Origin: Naematelia aurantialba
Taxonomy: Eukaryota; Basidiomycota; Tremellomycetes; Tremellales; Naemateliaceae
Reading direction: 5' to 3'
Assembly: GCA_021527695.1 (NCBI GenBank)
Contig: JAKFAO010000006.1
Location: 372,001 to 436,000 of the forward strand
DNA length: 64,000 nucleotides
The notes under the pieces are model-generated. The model did no database searches, had not been told where the DNA came from, and saw only the letters and a program-made list of their open reading frames with translations. The position numbers and the translations under genes were made by a program. Of the stretch, positions 30,058-39,400 are shown piece after piece; within the stretch, counting starts at the first letter, position 1, and every line of letters starts with the position of its first letter.

Positions 30058-31859
30058 ATGCCTCTGGAAACCACATACGAGACGACGTCGGCGGAGGCGC
30101 TCGACCGACACCCGACGGCACATACGGACGAGGTCGAAAAGGGACCAGCTGCGAAGCATGTGATGCCGACGTTTCCCGAGGGCGGGCTGATGGGCTGGCT
30201 GTGCGTCGCTGGAAGCTGGTTGGTCCGTGAGTCTTGCGTCTTGCGTGTCGAGTCTCGAGTCTCAGGTGTTCTGTTTTTGGGTCGTCTTCTGTCCTCGGGG
30301 TCGTGGATAGCCGTGACGCCACTAAAACACTAGGATGGCCGCTGACGATCGTCGCAGTATTCTGCACCTTTGGATACGCCAACGCGTTTGGCGTCTTCCA
30401 GTCGTACTACGAGCTCACGGGCTACCCGTCCCAGGACGCCTCGTCCATCTCGTGGGTCGGTTCGGTCCAGCTTTTCTTTCAGTTCTCGTTTGGCGCCATC
30501 TCGGGACCGCTGTATGATAAAGGGTACTTTTACTACCTCGTCGGCAGCGGGTCCGTCATCTACATCGTATGGTACGTCGCTTCTCCTGTTTCTTCCATTT
30601 CGTCGTCCTGTCGTCCGTCCCGCTGATGCCGCAGCTTGTTCATGACGTCCCTGTGCAAGCAGTTCTGGCAGGTCGTGCTGGCACAGGCGATCGGCGTGGG
30701 GATCGGCATTGGCCTGCTCTTCCTGCCGTCGGTGTCGATCCTCTCACAATACTTTTTCAAGCGCCGCGCCCTCGCCATTGGCATCAGCGTCACCGGCTCG
30801 TCGACCGGCGGCATCTGCCTGCCCATCATGCTCAACAACCTCATCGCGTCGCACGGGTTCCCCAAGGCCGTCCAGTACACCGGCTATCTGATGCTGGGCT
30901 GCCTGGTGGCGGCGTGCTGCATGATGCACCCCCGCCTGCCGCCGGCCCCGCATGGTGCTGCAAAGCCGAGCCCAAAGGAGCTCTTTCGCAGTGCGCCGTA
31001 CTCGCTGCTCGTTGCCGGGCTGTTCTTCGTCGCGTTCGGCCTCTTCTTTCCCTTCTTCTACCTGCAGGTCAGTGGCTGTCCCGTGCTCTTCTCATCTCGC
31101 TATCCATTCCACTCCTTCCCCTGGCACCCCTATGTCCATCAACAAAGACTCTTTCCTTCCCTTGGCACCCATTGCCCAGCACCAGTGGCTCATTCCTATC
31201 CAGGTGTTTGCGGAAGCTCACGGGCTCTCGCAAAATCTCGTCTTTTACACGCTGGCAATCCTCAACGCCGCTTCCGTGTTTGGCCGGATCACGCCAAACT
31301 TCCTCGCAGACTACATTGGCGCGCTCAACCTCCTTACTGTCATGTGCGCCGGTGCGGGCATCATAATCTTCGCCATGTTTGGCGCGACGTCGCCCGGCGG
31401 GCTCATCGTCGTGGCTATCTTGTACGGATTCTTTAGCGGTACGTCCGCCGTCCCTTCCTCTATCGGCTCGGCCTCCCATCGGCTCCATACTGCGCTACCA
31501 AGCAATTCAATGTAAAGATCCCTTGTGTTCCAGACTTGCCTGGACCTGCATGACACCTCCTCCTTACCTCGCTCTGGCTTGGTACTAACATCGACACAGG
31601 GGCGTACGTCTCACTCCTTGCGCCGGCACTCATCAGTATGGCCAAGAACCACCACGAGATCGGCCTGCGCATGGGCCTCGGCTTCCTCATCCCCTCCTTC
31701 GCCGCGCTGACAGGCACGCCCATCACCGGCGCGCTGCTGGACCGCTACGGGTTCTATGCGCCCATCGTCTGGAGTGGCGTCTGCGTCCTCATTGGAACCG
31801 CGTTGTTCGGCTGTGCGACGGTCTTGCGCAGGCGCGAAAAGGGGACCTGGAAGGTCTGA
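30058..31859 (+). CDS. MFS monocarboxylate-type (MCT/MCH) transporter
   Basis: Twelve-span membrane carrier of the fungal MCT-like MFS branch (relatives of yeast Mch proteins; substrates include riboflavin and small organic acids, often unknown). The start is ATG 30058. Five exons, the first joining GGLMGWLCVAGSW to GWPLTIVAVF across an intron ending near 30332. Family features: ANAFGVFQSYYE, then SSISWVGSVQLFFQF in spans 1-2, KRRALAIGISVTGSSTGG in span 4-5, and FGRITPNFLADYIG with GLRMGLGFLIPSFAALTGTPI in the second half. The protein ends in a short basic tail (RRREKGTWKV) and stop TGA 31857-31859. The Zn2Cys6 gene starting 570 bases downstream on the same strand could be its regulator, but adjacency alone is weak evidence. 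Confidence 0.93.
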
Positions 31860-32429
31860 GCAGGAAGAAGTATCTTTGTTCCTTGACGTAGAATTTTTCA
31901 TTCTATGATGAAGCGTGTGCGATGCGACTCCCCACAACCTCTCTTTTGCGAGTATCTTGAACTGTGTCATGGAATGACAACCCTTCACCGTCTGTGGTAC
32001 AAGCTAGTCTATAACCAGATGTGCCGACTCGGGTTGAATATTGTGCCTTTCGAGCCAAGCTGTTGTAGTGTACTGGTTAGCACTGCCGTGACAGGCACGG
32101 CCTGCTGCTCAAGCATATATATGTATGTTTGCAAGCGCGGTCTCTCCGCGTTGTATCCAGGACCAAGGGCCCTCATAGCTCTGGACTGTCACGGCCAAGA
32201 CTCGTCCACACCCTATGCTCTTTGTTATTCGAAACATTCTTACCGCGTAGGTGATGCGACGACTGTGACGATGTGGGTGGCGAGAAAGCGATAGACCCCC
32301 AATTCCGCCTAACTCCGGACCGCAACGTTACCAGCATCGGCTCACTATCGAATCGCTGCTCGTCGATGCTGTTCCTCAACAAAACTTGTGTCTGAGCCAT
32401 CTGGTCATCGTCGACGCAACCAAGACGCC
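31860..32429. other. Intergenic, 0.57 kb
   Basis: Between the MCT carrier and the Zn2Cys6 gene. Holds a short stretch at about 32060-32102 resembling the 5' half of a tRNA (described among the findings); otherwise nothing recognised. Confidence 0.45.
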
Positions 32430-35420
32430 ATGGTGGATGAGCACTACCGCCGAGGAGGAATCGGAGGTTCCATGGCCGGCGACGGAGATGCTTCGTCACC
32501 CGATGACAGCCATGGTAACGAGAATGCCAATGACCGGGATGCTAGAAAGCGAAAGAGACCTACTGTGCGTCCCTCTTCGCATCCTCACTGTCGGCTTCGA
32601 GTTTCAACTGATAAGGCTCTGCGGTCTTGCGTATTTTTTCCAGCTCTCGTGTCTTCCTTGGTCAGCCTGCAGCTTTCACAATCTGGTGATCTGCTGATGT
32701 GGCTGTAGCAAGAAACGCAAGACCAAGTGCGATAAAATGCAGCCGTGTGCGACGTGCCGTGGCCGCAACGAGTCCGTCCAGTGCGTGTATGAATACGGCT
32801 CGACCCCGCCTCCACCACAGCGGTTCGTGTCAGAAGAGGAGTTTGTAGACTTGAAGCGCAGACTCGAAGTCGTCGAGCGGTCGCTTGCAAGGAGCTCATC
32901 AACCCAAGCAAGCGGGATCTCAACTCTAAACACACCCACCTCGATCATCACTCAGCATCTAGAGTGCACTAGAGCCGCCAACGTAGAGAAGGCCTTTGGG
33001 GCACTGGAGAATCTGGGCGTGGGCGGCGCTCTGCCGGACTTGCCTCAGCAGTCTCCTAGTAGCAGTGCATCAGCGAGCGGAGAGAATGCGTCGTGGCCCA
33101 GCATTGTGGCTGTACCGGGAGACGGCAAGTACAGGTCCACGAGGTGGGCGCGAGATATGTACGAGCTGGTGCAGGAGCTTCCGAGGCAGGAGATCACCGA
33201 GAGACTAGTCAACCACTACTTTGCCGAGATTCACCCAGGTTGTGAGTCGCCCAAGTTCATTTCGTCTTGGTGCTGGATGAAAAGCTGAAATCACTAGGGC
33301 GATTCTTGCATGAGGGCGTCTTTCGACAAGAGTTGGCCCTACTCTTTCCAATCCTCCAGGCTGGTGCATACTTGTCGATCGATCCGGCATGGCTCTCTGT
33401 CCTGCTTGCTATGATATGGTATGTGCCAATCCATGTCACCTCTCTTGGCACAGAGCGGCCCTGTTTGCGTGATCATTCTGATGGCGCAGTATGAGTGCAA
33501 ACGAGCTGTCTGCGTTGCCCGAATCGCAATGGACAGTGTCATTGGGACTCGACACGGCCACCCTGAAAGATCTTGCAAGGCGCATGTACTGCTCTCTGGA
33601 GATTGCATTCCTCTGTGCGGGATGGCTAGTAAGGCCACAGGCCAGGATATTGTTCTCTTTGATCATCACCATGCCTATCAGGTGAGTAGTATGGCATGCT
33701 CAGGTCCCCCTCGCGATGGCTAAATAGTCACAAGTGGCCGGAGTAATTGCATCGCTGCTTTCGATGGGCTGGACCTGGATGTGGACGTCGGCCTCTGGGG
33801 AGACATTGCGATCTGGTGAGTTGTTCGTCCGACCGCCATCCGCCACCTGGCTGCTGTCTGGGACTATGGCTGAGTTGTACAGGATATGCAAAGCACTACG
33901 TTTTCACCGGCTACCCGACACCTCACCTATGCTGCCTGATCCCGCGTTCCCGCCAACAGAGTCGACGTATGCGCGACAGATAGCCGCTCGTGCCTTCTAC
34001 ATTCTCTACTTTTTCGACGCGTTCCAGAGCTCCGGCCAGGTGCGATCCGCGATGCTCAAGGAGCCATACCTGTTTCCAGAAGTTATGCTCTACATTCCTT
34101 GTCATCAAGCGCTCTGAGCCAAGCTGATGAAAGCAGGAAGCTTCAGCACTCCGGAACCGCTCAACTACACGGACGAGGCTTTGCTTTCAAATTCGACGGC
34201 CCCTCGGGGGTGGCATGAAAAGTGAGATTTTGAAACAAGTCTCATCAGAGCAGGTGTCTGACGGCTGTGGCAGGACACCGGAGATATGGGAGCTGCACAA
34301 GATCCGCATCGCCAAGCACTGGAAGAAGATCATGGCCCTACTGGAGAAACCAGCCCAGATCTCGTATGAGCTCCTGCTCGATGTTGATCGAGACCTACGC
34401 AAGGACCATCAAGATCTAGTGGAGCTGGCGATGAACCATGACCTGTCCAAATACGAGACTGTGCAGTTTCTCATGCTGAACAGGTAAGAGACGCGAGTAA
34501 GACTAATCTAACAAGCAGTTCGTATCGACAGCGGCTTATTCGTCTGCATCGACCGTTCCTCCTCAGGAGTTACACAGAGGACAGATATCGATACTCGCGC
34601 ACGGTCACGCTCTCGACTGCGAGGCAGGTTCTTCTTGGCCATCGCAAAGCCCTCGTCGAGTTTGGCAGTAACCGTACGTGCCCTATGTTCCCCGTCTATA
34701 GGCCGAACAATACCGAAATACTGAAAGGATACTGACGTCCCGTAGCAATGGTACTCAACGCTCTGTATTTGTTTGCCCACCACCTGGTGGCTCTCATTAT
34801 CCTCCTCGCACAGGCAGTGCTGGAACCCCATGTCAGAGTCGAGGTACTAGATCAGGTCCAGCTATCAGCAGACGTGTTTCGCTTGGCCTCGATGAGCAAA
34901 CATCGGGCTTTTGCTCGAGCGGGCGAAAAATGCGGCCGAGTCTGCTTTGCTATTCTCGACGTGAGCTCACCCTTGGCCCGTGGCCGTCTTATGGTCACGT
35001 TCATGCTGACATTTATACGATAGCGCTTGCAAGCTTCAGATCAGTTGGAAAATCTCGAAGATGTGCTTCGAGCAGTCGAGCAGTCAGCGACACAGGGGGT
35101 TCCAGATCGACACACCCAACCTATCCCGTGCACAACCGATGTTAGTTCTCTGACGTTCAGTTTCCTGGGTGGGGCCGGCGGCGGCAGCCGGAGCGATGGC
35201 ATCAAGAATGGCGGTGGTGGCGGTACTGCTGCGGATGACGGCAGGGGTTTGCCGACGGCTGGCGATACAGCAATGCATTTCCATGCCGCTGCTGATCTCC
35301 CATTATGGGACTTTGAGTAAGTGCCCACGAGGTATTCTGCGGTGATCTGACCGTAATCATTGGAATTGGGCTTACACGAATAGCTGGGCCACGTATATGC
35401 TCGACACGTCACCTCTATAA
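32430..35420 (+). CDS. Zn2Cys6 fungal-specific transcription factor with a 17-nt micro-exon in the zinc cluster
   Basis: Nuclear regulator. Exon 1 (32430-32564) encodes a polar leader ending DARKRKRPT. Exon 2 is inferred to be only 17 nt (32644-32660, acceptor TTTTTTCCAG, donor GTCAGC) and encodes LSCLP plus a split Cys. Exon 3 starts at 32709 with KKRKTKCDKMQPCATC. Joined, the cluster is C-x2-C-x6-C-x5-C-x2-C-x8-C; no other exon choice I tried supplies the first two cysteines. A coiled-coil-like stretch follows (about 32835-32900), then the fungal_trans domain across several exons: RLVNHYFAEIHPG, then RFLHEGVFRQEL, AFYILYFFDAF, PLNYTDEALLSNST, SYRQRLIRLHRPFLL. It ends with a Gly-rich segment and the tail WATYMLDTSPL, stop TAA 35418-35420. 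It lies 570 bases downstream of the MCT carrier on the same strand. Confidence 0.9.
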
Positions 35421-35922
35421 GATACATCCCGTATCTCTTGCACCATTCCATCGGACAAGCATCCACGCTACTCACTTGCTGAGCATGCTTCTGACGGTGT
35501 CGTTTGGTACCATCTGGCTTGCGCCCATTAGACTTCCACGCATCGCTCCAGACGCCGACAGTCGTCACTCGATCTCTCCAATTATGGAAGATGCATCCAA
35601 CGACGAACTGCTGATTGAGAATGACAATGCAAAGATGTCATGCCAGGACTGATCGATCAGCCGTGCGAGGTACTGCATGGCACCATGGATATCTTCTGTA
35701 TGACGTCAGGGGTGTGCACAGAGTTTCGACGTCGGAAGCAGGTGCAGTTGGAGTTGTGCAAAAGACCTTTACAGCGCACGAAGACGGAATCGTCATGGGG
35801 CGGGGTTGAGTCTTCCCTTTGTCTATTCTGGGAGATCGTGGGCTCTGTATAAGAGTTTCTGAAAAGTCCTCAGCCTAACCACAATTCTGACAACAGTAAC
35901 GGATATTCGCCAACCAAGTATA
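35421..35922. other. Intergenic, 0.5 kb
   Basis: No feature recognised between the Zn2Cys6 stop and the next open frame. Confidence 0.45.
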
Positions 35923-36447
35923 ATGAGCACCGAACACTCCAATCCCGAGCGTTTACCTACCAGCCTTGCACGAATCGACACGACCAGCCTCCCAGTCGGG
36001 AATGGTACCACCATGAGCCCTTGCACCAGCCTGTCCCGAACACCAACTGTGAAAGAGAGCCCTACCGTCACTCTGATCCTAGAACGCGACGACGCAAGCC
36101 CGGTACACTGTCGCCCAGTCGCAGATGATGACATTGTGATCGAGTCGAAGTTGCGGCTCTCGGAGATCGCGGCGATTTTTGCAGAGGACCTCAACACCGC
36201 GAGTGGGCTGGGCGCTGTCAAGACTGTCCGAGAAGGACGAGCACACGTGGAGAAGAGTCTGCTGGACCCTGAAGGGGAATGGGGCCAAACGTTCGCCCAG
36301 CTTGGGACGTCGGTATGCGTGACGCAGAGTGGAGCCCGGTCCGTGGAGGACACTACAGAGGCAGGAGACACTGTCATTTCTGTCGGAGCGATGCTGGACG
36401 CGTGTCGCCTGAAAACCGAGGAATTTGTGAAATCCTTGGACTCCTGA
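35923..36447 (+). CDS. Hypothetical intronless orphan, 174 residues
   Basis: Single open frame from ATG 35923 to TGA 36445-36447, not recognised as any family. The first about 45 residues are polar and Ser/Thr/Pro-rich. A more structured part begins at about 47 with a beta-like PTVTLILERDD, then DIVIESKLRLSEIAAIF and a helix-like VREGRAHVEKSLLD. No signal peptide or membrane segment seen. It is intronless among intron-rich neighbours and lies beside another intronless orphan at 37230-37754. It could be a young or lineage-specific gene, or a chance frame; the length and residue balance favour a real gene. Confidence 0.5.
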   Translation: MSTEHSNPERLPTSLARIDTTSLPVGNGTTMSPCTSLSRTPTVKESPTVTLILERDDASPVHCRPVADDDIVIESKLRLSEIAAIFAEDLNTASGLGAVKTVREGRAHVEKSLLDPEGEWGQTFAQLGTSVCVTQSGARSVEDTTEAGDTVISVGAMLDACRLKTEEFVKSLDS

Positions 36448-37229
36448 GCGCCTCACATGAGGCTATCCTTGCACGAAATGCTGCATCTGGCCTCGATACC
36501 ATGCATTCTCTCTCCGTCACCGCATACCTCCTGAAGTACTTCCATGGGCAAGCGGATTTGACTCTCCGGTTCGAAGTGGCAAATTCGAGTGGACCAACCT
36601 GTAGTAAGCTGACTGAAGGTTCTTGTCTTCCACTTGCAGAACCATAGGTGCAGAAGATCTCTCGAAATTCCCGACCAAAAATCTTCTATTCAACGCCGTT
36701 GATGAAGCAGAGTAGCGTCGGAAATCTCTTTCGCGCAGTGTCGAACCGGTGTTGCACTTCTTGGGGTTTATCCAGCCTCGCAATCGGTCCGAGCCTTCCC
36801 TTCGCTGTCCTAACGTCATCGCCGTTCTGGATGTTGTACAGTAAGAACGCCCATGTGCTGTTAATGGGCACCAGGAAATGAATGAGCACAGTATGATAGA
36901 CCAGAGATATAAGTGGAAGGAACTACAAGCGAGACCGCGTCGAATCTGGAGCGAGCGATGCCTTCCTTCGAAGCTCTTGTACAGCTTACAACTAAAACGG
37001 TTCATGCTACGGAGAAGGACTGTGGTGCTTCTCGATGTGTGCATCTTACAAAATACTTCAGGCTTCAATGACACCTCATGTAACGAAGAAGAGAAAGGAC
37101 AAACATTTTGACAACCATCGTCCGCATTCTTCCACACCTTCAAGGCTCAAAGAGCCGTCAGTACTACCAACTTCTTCTTCACCACATGCGCCCTCAGCTC
37201 ATCTCCTCCTGACTGGGAAGCTATCCAGA
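36448..37229. other. Intergenic, 0.78 kb, possible gene relic
   Basis: A minus-strand frame at 36686-36889 (WAFLLYNIQNGDDVRTAKG) has protein-like residue balance but no ATG. It may be a relic or an exon of an unseen gene. Otherwise nothing was recognised. Confidence 0.3.
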
Positions 37230-37754
37230 ATGTCGCACGCAGAAGACCGCACTGCGATTTACCTCTTCCCGTACTACCCGCCCCAGGCGTCGAGACACAT
37301 ATACCCACCCATCAGCACGGGAGCTGTCGATCGTGTGTCGATTGTCGCCCCTGGGTCTGCCTTCGCTTCCACCTCAAAGGGGATGGCCACGGAACTGGAG
37401 GAATTCATTACAGACGACACGAAAAGCGCAATCGCTCCCGCGTTCGCACTCGCCGCCTGGAAGCTCCGTTGTACCAGGTACACCCATTTTTGGCAGTCTA
37501 GACACCAAAGCTACAGTGGCATAAGCGTATTCTTGGCAGTTGCAACTGAAGAAGGCATCCAGCTAGAGCAAATTGGTGGTATCACCCACCAAAGCTTCTC
37601 CCATTCCTCTGACAGACGGAACAGCATTGCTAGCTCGTCTGATTCCAGATCGACAGAAGATTTCAAGAGAAATCTGATTGTGGCTATCCGCCTCCACGAC
37701 CCGTTCCAAAAGCCCGAAGTCGAGATCGTGAAGAAAGCTCCTTTGCCATGGTAG
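37230..37754 (+). CDS. Hypothetical intronless orphan, 174 residues
   Basis: Open frame from ATG 37230 (MSHAEDRTAIYLFPYYPPQ) to TAG 37752-37754. The frame remains open upstream to about 37035, but the chosen ATG begins the protein-like part. Features: N-terminal beta-like AIYLFPYYP, an Ala-rich helix near IAPAFALAAWKLR, then beta-like GISVFLAVA and NLIVAIRLHDPF. No membrane segment, signal or known domain. The same length as the 35923 orphan is probably coincidence; sequence similarity between them is not evident. Confidence 0.5.
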   Translation: MSHAEDRTAIYLFPYYPPQASRHIYPPISTGAVDRVSIVAPGSAFASTSKGMATELEEFITDDTKSAIAPAFALAAWKLRCTRYTHFWQSRHQSYSGISVFLAVATEEGIQLEQIGGITHQSFSHSSDRRNSIASSSDSRSTEDFKRNLIVAIRLHDPFQKPEVEIVKKAPLPW

Positions 37755-38013
37755 TGACCTTCTTCACCATACGATGATGAGACAGCTACGTAGTTCGAGA
37801 TGCAGACCTGCTTCCAGACGCACAGTTGCGCGGTGCCTATCATGCAAGCTTTGGATTATCACCTTGGCATGTCTCTATCTTGTCTGAGGAGTATGTATGC
37901 AATCTAGGAGGCTACATTCTAAAGATCTAGACATTCTAAATATCAATCTAGCTACAAACAAATTCAAGCTTCTACTACTCTACGTAGCTCAAATGTAACC
38001 GTGCTTGCTGAAC

Positions 38014-39242
38014 TCACGACCAGCTCAACCTAGTCGCCACGCCGACCTCTCCTCCACCTTCGGCACCTCTGATCTCTTCCCGCTTCGTCTCTGCCTCTCG
38101 CAACGCTTCCCTTGCTTCTGCTTTCTGCTCCGCAGTGGTGGCGAGGGCCAAGTGCGCGGCCGCCTCTGCCAAACGGTGGTTGGTGACGTTGTTCTGCCAT
38201 GAAAGGAAGACGTTCCAACCTGCCCTCGAGTCAGCCTACAGTCCTAGATGTCGAATTCTATGCGTGCAAGGCCCGGAGAGAAGAGGGAAGAGGGAAGAGG
38301 GGAGAGGGAAGAGGGGAGAGGGAAGAGGGAAGAGGGACGAGGGAAGAGGGAAGAGAGAGAAACTACTCACACAGACCGACGGATTGGAGGACGAGAAGTC
38401 TATGTTGCGCTGGAATGAGAGTGAAGTTGACCAGTTGAACGGGACCAAAGACGGACAGCGCCTTCATATACGTCGGTAACCAGGACTGAGGTTTCAGCTT
38501 CCCATATCGCTGTCCAGCTGGATGACGACATACCATCTCTACTTTCTGCTTGACCTGCTCGATATTTTTGCCCTCCATGACGCCGAGGGCAGATGGGAAA
38601 ACTACAAAGTTCAGTCCGACGACCCATTTATAACGGCCTAGGGTACAGAGATCCGGACGACCAAACAACCAAACGTTCACACCAGAAGGAGGTAGCTTAC
38701 GAGTGCAGGCAAATGGCGCCCAGAGGAGCGAGTCCAAAGACACCCGCGTCACTAGAGCTAAAGGAAAGTCGCCGTCACATCAGTTGCTCGTCCAAATCTG
38801 CCGAGGGAAGCTAAAGCTACGCACTGCCAATTTTGGACGTGAAGCGTATCCGGTCGACAAGGCCGAGCCAGTAATGTGCAAGAGGCGCAAAGACAAGCCC
38901 GCCATCTACAGAAGACAGGGACGCATCAGCAGACCGTCCACCGACTGCTGAGTGATCTGAGCTGACAAAGAGTCAATCGAAGCGTGCGAACAGGCTAAAG
39001 TCTCCCTCAGCGCCACGATACGACAGATTCCCATGATATATACGCACATCCCACCGCTCTTTGACGGGCGCCTCCTTGTCTATCCTTCTGCCCTCGATAC
39101 CAAACTGGGCGACGCAGTCGCCGACCACATACAGTCCACCTGAAGTGGTCATCTTTGTCCGGAGCGGGCGCTCTCGCAGTGCGAGCAAATACCGCTGCCA
39201 TGTCCGCGAGAACATGTTCGAGGCAGAATAGACGAGGGACAT
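38014..39242 (-). CDS. SYM1: SYM1 / Mpv17-PMP22 family membrane protein
   Basis: Four-span protein of the inner mitochondrial membrane (yeast Sym1, needed for ethanol growth at high temperature; human MPV17). The start is ATG 39242. Exon 1 has the family opening WQRYLLALRERPLRTKM and GGLYVVGDCVAQ. A 28-nt exon (PVRTLRLTL, about 38979-39006) and the next exon together give WDPVRTLRLTLYGGLVFAPLA, then HYWLGLVDRI. Further exons carry VSLDSLLWAPFA, FVVFPSALGVMEGK and VFGPVQLVNFTLIPAQHRL, the Mpv17 signature. The last exon starts WNVFLSWQNN and adds an unusual Ala/Glu-rich helical tail of about 55 residues beyond the normal family end. Stop TGA at 38014-38016. The last intron contains the GA/CT minisatellite at 38277-38360. 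Confidence 0.93.
38277..38360 (-). repeat. CT-rich minisatellite within last SYM1 intron
   Basis: About 84 bases of near-pure purine on the plus strand, built from irregular GGAAGAG / GGAGAG units. In the sense of SYM1 this is an uninterrupted pyrimidine tract (CCCTCTTCC units) just after the 5' splice site GTGAGT. Confidence 0.85.
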
Positions 39243-39400
39243 GGCTGCCGATCGCGGTCCCCCGCGTCTAGCAGTCGACGTGATCTGTCGAGGCTTGCTG
39301 TGATGACTCGAGTCGGACTGCAACCAACGGAGAGTGGAAAAAAACACACGACTCGTCATCTTACGTAAAGTCAAGATTATCTATATGCATTCCTCCGATG

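Noticed and set aside
36517..37143. 208-codon minus-strand open frame between the two orphans
   Set aside because: Composition is irregular with many Cys and Arg, it has no domain, and it would overlap other weak frames. Not enough to call a gene.
35923..37754. The two 174-residue orphans considered as paralogues of each other
   Set aside because: Equal length only; no shared block longer than chance could be aligned by eye.
38277..38360. Repeat array checked as a CRISPR-like array
   Set aside because: There are no spacers; it is an irregular purine minisatellite within a eukaryotic intron.
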